Source: Ashinkailepas kermadecensis (lineage: Eukaryota > Arthropoda > Thecostraca > Neolepadidae). From it: a stretch of 64,000 bases of DNA. Shown here in pieces: positions 1 to 58,984 of the stretch (position 1 is the first letter of the stretch; every line of letters begins with the position of its first letter). The translations under genes and the position numbers were made by a program. Under the pieces are notes generated by a model, which was not told the DNA's origin, did no database searches, and saw nothing but the letters and a program-made list of their open reading frames with translations. Location of the stretch: positions 1 through 64,000 of the forward strand of contig JAOTOM010005134.1 of the NCBI GenBank assembly GCA_034440615.1. Direction: 5' to 3'.

Positions 1-1300
1 TCGGAGGCCGCGTCGCGCTTTTTGCGCGGCCGCTGGACGCCGCTAACAGAGCGGTCGTGACCGGGCGCCGGCAGTTTTCCGGCCCGCTTCCTGCCGCCGT
101 CGGCCCGTGGGAGACCGGCGGCCGCTGCGCTGCATTTGCACACACCGGCGGGTTACCGGCGCCGAGGCCAATTGCCGCCGCGCCCGGGGGTACCTGTCGA
201 CAGCCGCCGGCTCCTGGCTCGGCCGCCGTCCGTCCGTGAGGTTGGGGTGTTGACGCGATGGGACCGGCACGGCGCAGACTGCCAGAGATGAAAGAGCCAC
301 GGTAGTCGGTGATAATTTGGTATCAGGGTTATTGGAACAGTGTGGGGAATACAGGGGAATGGGGGCAGTGTGGGGAATGCAGGAAATGGGGACCCGGGAA
401 AATGGGAAAATACAGGGAAATGGGGACAATGCCGGGAGAATGTGATGAACACAGAGACCGCTCAGTACGACGCAATGAACACGCAGATTACTTCCACGGA
501 GGTACCGGCGAGGGACTAACATATATGGGCGTCCGACGACATTACCATGTGCATGCGCAGTAATTCCCCGAACAGCATAGGATCGCCTGTGTGCAAAAAG
601 ACACTTGTAGACTTTTATATTTTGTAAAGCAACTAAAATGTTGGGTTAATATTTTGGAAACAGCGCACTACCTATATGCTAGCGCGATGCTTGAACATTT
701 TGCTAATTACATTTTTTAATCACCCCTGCTGACATCGATGCGATTGTGCTGCATTGTTTGAAGAAAAAAAAACGCAAGGCATGGTTAAAATATTACAAGA
801 TGCTAGGGAAATAGCTGTATTGCCACCGTAATCTTGCTCACCCGTATCTATCACCTTATTTCATAAATCCATCTGTAATGCTCGAAGAACGGTTTGGTTT
901 TAACTTTATGACACGTATCATGAGGAATAATGATTATTATGACACCTGGGCACTCATGACGTCACGCTGAAAGCGAAAGTCACTCTACATCGCAATGGTT
1001 GGCTTCATGTTCGTGAGAGCGCATGCTTGATTCACAGGGAAAACAACAAGAGCGTCCACTCGTCTGCCGTGACCAGGGAACTCCTGGGAACGGACTGGCT
1101 CAGGTGGAATGAATATCACGTGCACACATGCACACGCAGGTGCACATGTGTCCGGTTGTCATTTTCATTAAAAGCGATCTCACCACGTTTCACATGGTTT
1201 ACGACCATTTAATTTCCTTCGTCATATTTTTTTGCTCAGTTTACGTAGAGCACAGTGCAGGAAGGTTGTAAGATTGAGGATAGTAATTAGTTACTTAGCC
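1..1300. other. Upstream non-coding DNA, GC-rich at its left end
   Basis: The first 240 bases are very GC- and CpG-rich and could be a promoter or part of an upstream exon; no reading frame is convincing. Bases 320-420 hold a GGGAATG/GGGAAAT-type imperfect repeat. The remainder is AT-rich without recognisable features. Confidence 0.3.
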
Positions 1301-1322
1301 ACTCGCATCCGGTGCAAGCAAA

Positions 1323-1455
1323 GCACTGCAGTTGGAGAGTATTAGTGAAACGTCTGCCACACGGCACACACTAACTGAATTATCACTGCAGTTGGAGAGT
1401 ATAGGTGAAACGTCTGCCACACGGCACATACTCTATCTGAATTATCACTGCATGC
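1323..1455. repeat. Tandem duplication, about 65 bp x2
   Basis: Two copies of a segment containing CACTGCAGTTGGAGAGTAT, then GTGAAACGTCTGCCACACGG and AATTATCACTGCA. They differ by a few substitutions and a short indel. Confidence 0.8.
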
Positions 1456-1671
1456 ATTGCATTGATAACTCTTAATAACACACTGCATGTCAAGTAGGTT
1501 TCCTGCCACATCCTTTCCTCCATTCTCTTCGATGTACCCACAAATTATGTTAGCGTTTGATCCGTCCTAAGCCGTAAGCGTTCCAATTTCTTTTTATCGT
1601 GGGCAACGTTTGCGATAGAAAGTTCTATATCATCGGATAATTTGCCATAATCCTATGCACGCACACTCACA

Positions 1672-1838
1672 CCAAAGAACACCACAGACCTTGCTAATCG
1701 TAACACCAAGATCAATGAACCCCACGGACCTTGTTAATTGTAACACTGACATCAATAAACAACACGAACCTTGTTCATCGTCACACCAACATCAATGAAC
1801 ACCACGGACCTTGTTAATCGTCACACGGACATCAATAG
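1672..1838. repeat. 40-bp tandem repeat, about 4 diverged copies
   Basis: The unit includes ACCACGGACCTTGTTAATCG followed by TCACACCAACATCAATG. Copies differ at several positions. Confidence 0.8.
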
Positions 1839-2283
1839 CGGCAACGCAGGCCACATCAAGCTCTCTCCACTTTGCATAGTCAAGTGACAAATGACTTGCC
1901 ATGCCTTGTGGTCACAGACAGGCGAGCCATCCTAGTGCATCACCGTAATCACGTGACCAGCACACCTGACGGCGAAAGGAAAGGCCATTCTCCCAATGTC
2001 GCGTCACGTTCTCCGAGCAGGTGTCGGCTCTGACAAATGACATGGCGTGTTTTGCGGTCAAAGCCACAGCAGCCGTCGGCGCCGTCAGCGCCGACAGTCG
2101 GCGGTGACGGTGGGCGGCGCACTCACATGGTGGCGGTCGAGCACACGACCTCAGCCGGTCACCGAAATTGGCCGGGCGGCGTTGCACGGCGCACAGCACG
2201 GATCATCAGGCGCACCGGGCGTGGGAGCGACACGCCGTAAACGGGTGCTCACACCAGACAAACGGTGATTGAGCATGTGAAAG

Positions 2284-2365
2284 ACACAGGTGCGTGCCAG
2301 GGCTGGCGCAGCCGTCTCCGCCTGGCAGGCGCAGCCGTCTCCGCCTGACAGGCGCAGGCTGGCAT
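2284..2365. repeat. 25-bp GC-rich repeat, 2-3 copies
   Basis: GGCGCAGCCGTCTCCGCCTG is repeated with small spacer changes. Confidence 0.7.
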
Positions 2366-2861
2366 GCGTGGCAGGGTGAATCACACGAATTCGGAGCATG
2401 GCATGGAGCATTATCCGGCCCACAACTCTCGTGATCTCGAATAGCATGGACGGTGAAACATCAGGTCGGCGAGCTAACACACCCGCAATACACTACTTAA
2501 GTGCCGTGGACGGCGGATAAAGACCGCTCGGATTCGAGACGGTATCTGACCGTTCTGCGGATGATGACCGGTGGTCCGCCGCTGGTCACGGAAATCACAC
2601 ACGCAGAGCCGCAGGTGGTCCAATCCACCGCACAGACGTCTTAGTCGGCAGAACGTGCACCACGGCACCCCGCGGCGCGCGCGCGCGCTCCGCCTTGATT
2701 GTCCCTGTTCGCGCCTCCTGGTGATGGCGACTTCGCCTGCGGGCGAGCGACGGGCGTTGCCGCAGGGCGCAGACCGACACACCAGGCGTTGGACGGTGCC
2801 GCCTGACGTGGTGTGGCCGGGATGACGATCGGCGCCACGCTGAGGCGGCTGGAGAGGCGTC

Positions 2862-3635
2862 ACATCGTCAGACGCCTTAGTGGCGGTATGTGGACGGTGC
2901 AACCCCACACCGTCAGACGCCTTAGTGGCGGTATGTGCACAAACATGCCAACTCGCCTACCAGCGTAGGTGACAGATATTGGCTAAAACTGTGCCGTTGT
3001 TGTGACAGATAATCATTATTCGAAGAAGGAAAAGTATTCACCGCATAAAGAAGATATATCACTTCAGGAAAGACATTTTAACGCCAAAATATTTCATGTA
3101 CAGTATATTTTTGGGTTATTTCACAAACTATTCGCTTATATTTCGGTAAGTTATCACTGCAATTTCGGAACAGGACATTTGGCAGCACTAACTCTATTGG
3201 GACAGATCCCGGTGCACAATATCGGCTGCACGCAGCCAGCTCCATTAGGCTGAACCATGGCGCAGCCGGCTGTCACAGATACGCCGCGACAGTTGATATG
3301 GTTCGATTGCGGCGCAGTTCTCAAACGTTTGTATGGGAAACGACGTACGACGGGCACCTGCCAGCCCCTGCCAGCTTCGGGCATATGGAGTAGGTTAGGT
3401 AAAATCCAAAAGTTTCGAAATGTGACAGATTTATGGGTTGCAATGCTTGTAGGTGACATTCGTAACGTTTTGTGCATCTCTGTGTGACACCCTCACACCG
3501 TCAGACGCCTTGGTGGCGGCGTGTGGACGACGCACTCTGACATTGTCAGACGCCTTGGTGACGGTGTGTGGACGACGCACTCTGACATCGTCAGACGCTT
3601 TAGTGGAGGTATGTGGACGACACGCTCGTTTTGTC
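2862..3635. repeat. 47-bp repeat in two clusters (2862-2945 and 3487-3635)
   Basis: Units contain CGTCAGACGCCTTAGTGGCG and then GTATGTGGACG. Two copies lie at 2862-2945 and three at 3487-3635, separated by about 540 bases of unrelated sequence. The inverted CGTC...GACG ends make small hairpins possible. Confidence 0.75.
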
Positions 3636-3839
3636 GTGGGCATCCTACGCTGGGACAAGTGAAGACAGCGTGTCAGGACTAACCCAACCCTCATTGAGGC
3701 ATCAGTGGACAATTGTAAATCGGCTAAGGTAGCTACCATGCTTGTAGTTAGAGAAGATTAAAATAATTCGAGGACTGCCATTCCCATGGTCCCACGCCAG
3801 CTTTAATTAATAGTGCAATGCAAATAACAGGAGTGTGCA

Positions 3840-3985
3840 AGTACACGCAACATACTACCTTCCACATATGCTCTAGCACACACAACACCATTACCTTCCA
3901 CATATGCTCTAGCACATGCAACACTATTACCTTCCACATATGCTCCAGCACATGCATCATCACACCTTCCACATATGCTTGATTG
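3840..3985. repeat. 38-bp tandem repeat, about 4 copies
   Basis: The unit includes TACCTTCCACATATGCTCTA followed by GCACAYGCAACA. It sits in the probable 5' intron or promoter region about 120 bases before the signal-peptide exon. Confidence 0.8.
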
Positions 3986-4115
3986 AGGTGCCGGAGCTGG
4001 CTACGTGCAGCATTGCTGCCGCCATTTGGGGAGGGTGTGGTGGGGGTGATGAGGGGAGGGGGTGCCCCGCCGCCTCTGACATCAGTAACCAGGTCTCTGT
4101 GTTGCAGCTGACAAC

Positions 4116-48967
<44,852 letters not shown>

Positions 48968-49479
48968 TTGCCGGGGAGGCGGCAACAGGGGCCGAGTGGA
49001 CACCGCAGGAGAAGCATGACAGCAAGTGCAGACTGACGCCGTCTGAAGCTGAGCCCAGCCGACAACGGACAAACACATCTCAGCCGCCCGCCGACCGCGG
49101 GTGGCGTCTGAGAGCCGCGGCCTGGCTCTGCTGGGAGCTCACAACCGGTGTGGTGCAGCACACAGCCCGGAGATGGGACGCAGTGAGCTCTGAGACAATC
49201 GTGGCGTCGTGTGTGAACTACAGCTACACTTCCGCAATAGCTGGGCATTCGTAGTCGACTGATTTTCGCCGCTCGGTCGGCTCGTCACGACCGGACGTCG
49301 ACATGTGAGCGCGAGCTGCACCGAGCTAGAAGTGGTGTGAGGTGGCGGTGGTGCGCGTGGCAGCTGGCACGTGTGTTGGTGCATGAACTGACCGGCAGGG
49401 GGACGCCGCCCACTCAGAATCTGCCACACCCTGTCTGCATCGGCCGGACTGCCAACTGAACCCTGGCCACCAGCCACCC

Positions 49480-50030
49480 CTGGCCACCAGCTCCAGCGCG
49501 GACCGGACCCTGGACACCAGCTCCAGCGCGGACCGGACCCTGGACACCAGCTCCAGAGCGGGCCGGATCCTGAGCACCAGCTCCAGGGAGGGCACAGCTC
49601 CTGCTCGGACCGAACACTGAGCACCAGCTCCAGAGCGGGCCGGACCCTGAGCACCAGCTCCAGGGAGGGCACAGCTCCTGCTCGGACCGAACACTGAGCA
49701 CCAGCTCCAGAGCGGGCCGGACCCTGAGCACCAGCTCCAGGGAGGGCACAGCTCCTGCTCGGACCGAACACTGAGCATCAGCTCCAGAGCGGGCCGGACC
49801 CTGAGCACCAGCTCCAGGGAGGGCACAGCTCCTGCTCGGACCGAACATTGAGCATCAGCTCCAGAGCGGGCCGGACCCTGAGCACCAGCTCCAGGGAGGG
49901 CACAGCTCCTGCTCGGACCGAACACTGAGCACCAGCTCCAGAGCGGGCCGGACCCTGAGCACCAGCTCCAGGGAGGGCACAGCTCCTGCTCGGACCGAAC
50001 ACTGAGCATCAGCTCCAGAGCGGGCTGGCC
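49480..50030. repeat. 77-bp composite minisatellite, about 6 copies (probable 3' UTR)
   Basis: The unit combines GAGCACCAGCTCCAGAGCGG, GCCGGACCCTGAGCACCAGC, TCCAGGGAGGGCACAGCTCC and TGCTCGGACCGAACACT. A shorter 37-bp form (GACACCAGCTCCAGCGCGGA) leads the array. It lies about 510 bases after the gene 1 stop. Confidence 0.92.
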
Positions 50031-50749
50031 AAGCTTTCGTAGTGCTTGTGTAGCAGAGATGTGAGCGTCGAAGCCCGTGATGGCAAGCCTGATACGTTTG
50101 GCGTACGAGACGATCGCGTCTACAATGTCTTCATGTGGAAAAGCATGGGTAAGCACTCCCTCGCTGCTCGAAACGCTTTGGGCTGACGAACACTCTCAGC
50201 TCGGAACGACGGGGCTGACGAACGGCCATTACATTACCAGCATATATCTCTGTCGATTTATAAGTAGAAGAGAATCGTGAATGGTGGGCATTGGTTCATA
50301 ATTGGCATTAAATTCGTTTTGACTGAAGGTGAGTGATGCTTGTCGCATGAGCATCATATATGCAAGCATTGAGGCGCCCGTCAGCGAATGCTTCATCCCT
50401 TGTAGTGACGATGGTGCGCAATGCTGTCCGGGCACTCTCAGTTATTTGCCTTTCGATGTGATGGAGTGGTTGTTGCATCAGTCTTGGACGTGTTGGATCT
50501 CAACGGTGCAAACCATCCTGACAGGACTTTAGCCGACATAGTCAGGCGCAACGGTGCGCGCGTCGTTTGAAATGTGTCGTCGATTCGAACTCGGTTCCCT
50601 ACTTTTAATTGTTTCGACCTTTCATGATCCACCTCGTGATCATTCACTCATACTCACCTGTCATTTCGTGTCATGTTGTTCAGTTCGTTCGACCATGTTG
50701 TTCTGCTAAGCCCGTACCTCATCAGGAATAGGTCGCATACTGAGGTCTA

Positions 50750-50755
50750 AATAAA
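50750..50755 (+). promoter_or_regulatory. Candidate polyadenylation signal of gene 1
   Basis: AATAAA about 1.8 kb after the stop codon. If used, the 3' UTR would contain the 77-bp minisatellite at 49480-50030. I found no better-placed signal nearer the stop, but transcript evidence is lacking. Confidence 0.3.
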
Positions 50756-51054
50756 GGAAATATCAACATCTGCGTCTTTGCTGCACTCACACCTTATCGT
50801 GTATTTTGTCTCTCACTGTCTGATGGAACACGATGCAATTACTACGGCCATATCTGGTACATATAAATATGCTGAAGCGCGTAAATAGGTACCAGATAAA
50901 TTTGCATAAATGGGAATGAGCTGAAAAGTGCCATGGGACTGGACCAACTGGACCAATGCTTAACCGGTTACCCTCCAGGGGGTCAAAGCTAAAGATTTCC
51001 CGAAAAGTTGTTTACCCGCAGCTTTGGCCTGATCCTACACCAACTTCGTTGAGA

Positions 51055-51300
51055 TAGGGCCGTGGACCGTCTGACCATCTGACAATGGACCGTCTGGCCA
51101 TGGACCGTCTGACCGTGGATCGTCTAATCGTAGACCGTCCGACCGTGGACCGTCTAATCGTGGACGGTCCGACCGTGGACCGTCTGAGATAGGACTAAGA
51201 TCGTCTAACCATGTACCGTCTAATCGTGGACTGTCTGACCGTGGATCGTCTGAGATATGACTGCGGATCGTCAGACCATTAACGTCTGACCGTGGACTAA
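51055..51300. repeat. 15-bp imperfect repeat (GTGGACCGTCTGACC type)
   Basis: About 15 copies of GTGGACCGTCTGACC, TCTAATC and related blocks. Confidence 0.85.
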
Positions 51301-52840
51301 GCATCAGAGTGTGGCTTCCAGAAACATTAATAGCATTTAAATCCCGTAGCATGCATGGCTAACGGACCTGGTGAGATCCAACATCTACATGGCTAACGGA
51401 CATGGTGAGATGATTAAACATCTGCAATTCACACTAACATGCAATGGCGAGTAAAACGTGAAAAATTACTACTGTGAAGGTTAGGTTGAACAAATGCGAC
51501 TTTGCGGCACAAAGTCGTCCAGGGACACATATGTTTCGTTGGAAGATGTCATGTCATGCAAGGCCAGCTGAGGTCAACGTCCTCAGGTGGCTTTCAGAAT
51601 GCAATTTATGCGACTAAGTGGGCGGATAACTTTTGAGAGCGTAACATATCTGGTCACTTCTTAACCAAAGGATTCGTCCAAGATCTACCATAATCTGGGA
51701 CAAGAGGCGTTTTCTGCTTGTTATGGAAGAAACCATCGGGGTGGGAGGAACCATTCAGCTATCTGACGGCAGGAATGCTGCCTTCGTCTGTCCAACATCT
51801 GACGTCATGACGTATTATTTCGCCGTCACGATACCAGCTAGAGAATATGAACCAGGCGTGTGGCACTGCCCTCGATTTGTTGCTTCATATTTTCCCCACT
51901 GGAAGCACCACCATCGCAACCAAGCTTGAGTAACAACAGCGGTGGAATTAAGCCACTTCAGTCCAAATTAGCCGATAGATACATTATAAAATGGCAGTGC
52001 ACAAACGAGTTTCGCCCTCAGCCTTACTTTCAGCTACCATACGGGTTAGAGTGGCAGAGCTCCACCCTATATACCGTAAGTCTATCAGTGGAAAGATAAA
52101 CCGTCATCGGATCCGTGGGCGTAGCAAACGGAGGGGGGGGGGGGGGGGACAGAGGATCAGTGCCCCCGCTCGAACTTTGGACGAGTTTAACATTGGCCGT
52201 ATTGGCGCCGTGTGAAAAAAATCGACCTCAAAATGGCTTTTGATCCATACACTTTGGAACAGTTCCTGCGCCGCTGACCTAATGCAGGAAGCAGAAAATG
52301 CATCAAATATCTGGTGCAATCGGTTATACTTGGGGGAGAAGGGGAATAGAACGACAGTTTCCCCGGGGTTAGAGGCGTGCCGGACCATAGAGGCCATTTG
52401 GCCGTCTTTAAAGCGGGTCGGTTTGCAAGCAAGTTTAAGGCAAGTGTGCATTTATGTTGAAGGAGTCCTACGTTATAGTTTATGTGACGTTAAGGTGCTG
52501 AGGGCTGGTGGGGGTGGGGGCATCCCCAGATGCTTAGAGTTTTAGTTTACTTTACTCCCTAAGATAATTTGTATTTGGGGTGGTGGTTGGGTGGGGTTGG
52601 GGTTGTGTGTATGTGTGGGGGGTAGGGGGTGACGAGGAAGTCGATCTAGCCAGAGGTGTCGGCATTAGCTTACTCTTGTCGTAAACCACCGAGGGATCTT
52701 TACCTTGCGGTCAAGAAGATTATTGTCCACACAGCTTGTCACGACGGCTGTCGCGTGTTAGTTGTCAATAGTAGTTAGTGCCAGCATACTTTCATGCAGG
52801 GTTGTTTGTGCGGTTAGTGCGGTATTTTGCGATTCGGCTA
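51300..52840. other. Intergenic unique DNA
   Basis: No gene recognised. G-rich tracts lie at 52128-52150 and 52505-52630. Confidence 0.4.
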
Positions 52841-53065
52841 ATCTACGTCCGTTGTACCTATGGGTGACCGTTTTACGTTGTGAATTGCGAGACAAATCGG
52901 CCCACCTACGTCCGATGGCACCTATAGGTAATCGCTTTACGTGATGCTAATTTTTGAAGCAAGTCGGTTCATCTACATCCGGCGGCACCGCTAGGTAGCC
53001 ATCTACTTCGAGTGGGAAAGCAAATCGGCTGATGTACGTCAGATGCCATTCGTAGATGGCCATTT
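52840..53065. repeat. About 62-bp repeat, 3-4 strongly diverged copies
   Basis: Blocks share AATCGGCYNAYCTACGTCCG and CACCTATAGGTAAYCGYTTTACG at similar spacing. Confidence 0.6.
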
Positions 53066-53574
53066 ACATTACTGCTATGAGTTCAATTCAGTTTCTCTGT
53101 TTTCAATATTCTAAATATTCACCCAATGATGAATTTCCATTACGAGAACTAGTGAAAAGGAAACAATCGTTGAAGACCACCGCGGAGTGGAGTGGATCTC
53201 TATACACATGACCTACGCTTGTTTCCAACGCTACCTTCAATTCAGCCCAGTGTTGACCATTATGGCACGTAACATGACCGGTAGATACATCTTATCATTT
53301 TGCTTCGATCCCCGGCATACTTAGGTTCACATTTTCACGCACACAACTTGTCCAGGTCGGTTCAGCTGGAAGAATGCCATCAACTGAAATGCACACAAAT
53401 TGTGGAACTGTATGCTGAGTGTATGCAAATTGCAAGCTGTTTGACTGATGGTCATATAGCAGCGAGGTATGTCGGGGGTGACGAAAAGCACAGTCTCGAA
53501 ACCATAACAGGTGACAGGAACTTAGGACAAGTAGTGGAGAGCAAGACTTCACAGCAGAAGTTATAGATCAGGAG

Positions 53575-53900
53575 CCCGACACCAGGAGCGGGGACAGGAG
53601 CCTGACACCAGAAGCGGGGACAGGAGCCTGACACCAGGAGCAGTGGCAGGAGCCCGACACCAGGATCGGGGGCATGAGTCCGACACCAGGAGCGGAGACA
53701 GGAACACGACACCAGGAGCATTGACAGGAGCCGATACCAGGAGTGGGGACAGGAGCCCGACAACAGGAGCGGGGACAGGAGCCCGACAACAGGAGCTGGG
53801 ACATGAACTCGATACTAGGAGCAGGAACATGAGTTCCATTCCAGGAGAGGGACATGGACCGGACACCAGGTGCGGGGGCATGAGTTCGATACCAGGAGTT
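53575..53900. repeat. 26-bp imperfect repeat, about 12 copies
   Basis: The core is CAGGAGCGGGGACAGGAGCC followed by CGACAC; divergence increases to the right. Confidence 0.88.
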
Positions 53901-53937
53901 GCAACAGGAATCGAACATTACAAGCAGGATCAGGGGG

Positions 53938-54054
53938 CCGACCCTGCATGGTGGCCTTCAACAGGCGCCCATGCAGGGTCGGCGGCGGTGGGATATCTGC
54001 CGGAAATGGCGCTGCCGTTCCGGCTCGGCGGCGGTGGGATATTGTGCCGAGCCG
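53938..54054. other. Two consecutive perfect hairpins with a shared motif
   Basis: CCGACCCTGCATGG (53938-53951) pairs perfectly with 53969-53982, loop 17. CGGCTCGGC (54021-54029) pairs with 54046-54054, loop 16. The motif CGGCGGTGGGATAT follows the first stem and fills the second loop. Confidence 0.8.
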
Positions 54055-54364
54055 AGGGTCGAAAATGTCACACCCCGTGGGTGAACCGTGACATGACATG
54101 TCACGCTGCGGCCGGGTGCGGTGGACACACCTCATCCGACCGGACTTGCCCTCGATGTGGACAGCGGAGCGCGAGGTGCTCTGCTTTGCATGCACAACTC
54201 GAGGACTGGGCTCCGGGACGGGCGAGGAGGTACGTGTTCCCCATGCAGGAGGAGTGGACCGCTGGGCAACATCCACAACCACCACCACCCCCGCTCAACG
54301 ACACACAAGAGTGCCCTGAACTCACACGCACAGCACAACTCACAGCTGAACCCCGACACTAAGC

Positions 54365-54485
54365 AACATCGACACTACACACACCACACTACACACTACT
54401 CACTACACACTACACACTATACACTGCATACTACACATTGCACACCACACACTACACACCACGCACTACACACAACCCACCACAA
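54365..54485. repeat. ACACTACACACT simple repeat
   Basis: Imperfect repeats of CACACTACAC and CACCACACAC. Confidence 0.9.
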
Positions 54486-55739
54486 TACTTTTTGGGGCCC
54501 TCAATGTGATTTTCAGGTGCCACACTGCATTTTTTGGTGGCCCCAGCGGAATTTTTATGGGGCCGGCGCAACTTTTCAGAACCCCAGCGCGATTCTTGGG
54601 GCCCACAACCTCTCAGGGGAGGGGCAACTACCACCTTTGCCCCTCGCACGCCACTGCCGGCAACACAGGGAAAATTGCATTATCAATCCGACTTAACTCA
54701 GCGCTCATAATATCTCAGAATTTACTATATTATCTACCATGCTGAGATCTTTGAAGGTGATAATAGGTCAATCTAATGACATGATCTTTGTCTTAGGCAA
54801 TGTTCTGGAAAATACGAGCATATTGTCACTGATTATTTCAACAGAACTATTCAAGCAAGATGTGTTCTATATCCGAACACTCTAAGATCAGCTCAATTCA
54901 CGCCGTATGTTCAGGCCAAGTAAGCTCAAGCTTGAATACCCCCGTCGCATCACATTTGAAGTAGTAACATATAGTTCCCAAGAAGAACTGATATCATATT
55001 GAGACATCTTTGCAAACTATCCAGTTTCTGACCTGTTGACCTGACCTTAGATCACGTTGGGACAATACATAGCTTGATAAAACAGTTACTTCAGCCTTCG
55101 ACTAAATCTACACTGCTTGGGAAGTGGCACGATAGACAGGTCAAATCAAGTCAAATAAGGTCAGACTACACGAGGTGAGGTCATCTCCGTCATTAATGAC
55201 CATTCAATGCCATGTCCCACAACTTAGGCGGCGTCGAAACCAAATCCAGATATTATTTCACGAGGAAAAGCAACATGCTCTATTGGACGGCGTAGTGTAT
55301 AATATACATAACTGCAGGTAGAATGGGCCCGCTGAACGTGAGTATAAATAGAATCTCTACAGGCTATGGGTAGGAATGTGAGTACAATAAACTGAAGGGT
55401 ATAAAAGTTAGAATCTAACCCTGATAGTGTTAGGCGAGGCAATCGAGAGAACGATGGAATGAATTCCGACCCAAGTGCACATGCAGGTGTTGACGTTGTG
55501 GAAGTGGGTAAGTACAACTATTACAAACCATTAGCTGGTTTTATTGATTAAAGACTTCACATATTTTATGTGCAATGTGTGTGCGCATACCATCACCATC
55601 AGACAACATGAACATTCTATTGTCGGAAACTATGTAACTAGAACAGAGGGAAGGAACGTATTCGTAGAAACTTAAATTTTAGGGCAAACCTTGTGAGTGC
55701 CAATCCGCATCCAATCAGCATTTGTCGTCCTATCCAAAT

Positions 55740-55932
55740 TCCCTCCAATCCACTCCGTAATCCAGCCAACACCAGAGCGTTCTGGCCGTCGGTGGGCGAA
55801 CTGCCGGGGTGCCAGCCAGCACCGGAGCGTAGGAGCCGTCGGTGGGTGAACTGCCGGGGTGCCAGCCAGCACCGGAGCGTAGGAGCCGTCGGTGGGCGAA
55901 CTGCCGGGGTGCCAGCCAGCACCGGAGCGTGC
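55740..55932. repeat. 50-bp minisatellite, about 3.5 copies
   Basis: The unit includes GCCGTCGGTGGGCGAACTGC, CGGGGTGCCAGCCAGCACCG and GAGCGTAGGA. Confidence 0.93.
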
Positions 55933-56724
55933 ACGATGGCGAGCAGCATGATGAGCCGAAGCTGATAACGGTGGTTCAAGGCACGCCGCAGGACGAGCGT
56001 GATGATGAACATGGTGTGGGTAGCATGAGATCAGTAGACACTCATACTGCTGCAGACGGCGATGGATACAACTCAAACTGGCGATCGGTCTTCAGGCAGT
56101 CGACTGCTGCCGCCGGAGCCGATGAGCGACAGGCCCACATGAAAAGCGGCGACTCACCTTCATGGCCGCGAAAGGCTCCGTCTCATGGCTAAAATATATC
56201 CGAATGAATTTAGGTTCATATTACTGTTGTGGCTTAGTAATGCATTCCTCGTTTACCTACCCTTAGCGTCTACACTGATGATAGTGATTTATATGTCAAA
56301 ATGCTAATGCCTAATAAGTAAGTACCATTGACGAAGCTGTTCATGCGATATTGAAATGATTGCGAATAACTTTGAACAACTTCGCCATGCTTAATATTGT
56401 AGCCAGTAATTTGTGTGGGCATTTAAGTAGTCTTCATGTAGACTTGACGTCAACCATTGGTCCATAAATCCGTGAAGTAATGCAATGCTTCTTCCAAGTA
56501 CCCGCACTGGTTTGTCACGTGGATACGATGTAATTCAAAATGTCTTGCAAAATATCAGCTGGCTAAAAAGGATTGGCATGATTTTATTGCGGTGAACACT
56601 CATAAAATATAGTGATCGATAACTCTATTCAATATGCGACTGTGCAAATGCGAATTTAGTCAAAATAAGTCATATTTGTCTGACACTTACTAAGTTTAAA
56701 CTTCAAGTTCCAATTGATGTTCGA
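55933..56724. other. Region upstream of gene 2
   Basis: AT-rich from 56200. I see no clear TATA box or initiator that I would defend. Confidence 0.3.
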
Positions 56725-56945
56725 ATGCATGCTACATTTTGCCAGCGTTTTAATTACCGAGATCAGCTTCGGATATATTTCTTTCTAGGTGTGGCAGTGA
56801 TGTTTATCGCCCTAAGTGGCGTCTGGATTTTGAATGCTCTTATATTGAATGTAATCCATCAGAGTGCTTCGAAATCATCCCCCTGCTTTACTGACGGTGA
56901 CTGTCCGAGCGCACTGCACATATGCGAATATGGTTCGTGGAAAGG
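56725..56945 (+). CDS. Gene 2, exon 1: type II membrane anchor and Cys motif
   Basis: ATG 56725 opens a frame coding a short basic head (to R16), a hydrophobic segment of about 25 residues (IYFFLGVAVMFIALSGVWIL, then NALIL) and an ectodomain start with C54, C60 and C67 (PCFTDGDCPSALHIC). The basic head before the hydrophobic segment fits a type II signal anchor. The donor GG|GTATGT leaves phase 2. The next exon, at 58985, completes a Gly codon and supplies a fourth cysteine (C78) in LGTC, which supports the join. A splice acceptor at 56745 (TTTTGCCAG) is an alternative: this could be an internal exon rather than the first. Confidence 0.65.

Positions 56946-58984
<2,039 letters not shown>

Noticed and set aside
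54121..54696. 191-codon frame ending in His/Thr repeats
   Set aside because: The second half is the ACACTACACACT simple repeat; three frames are open through the GC-rich first half and none has support.
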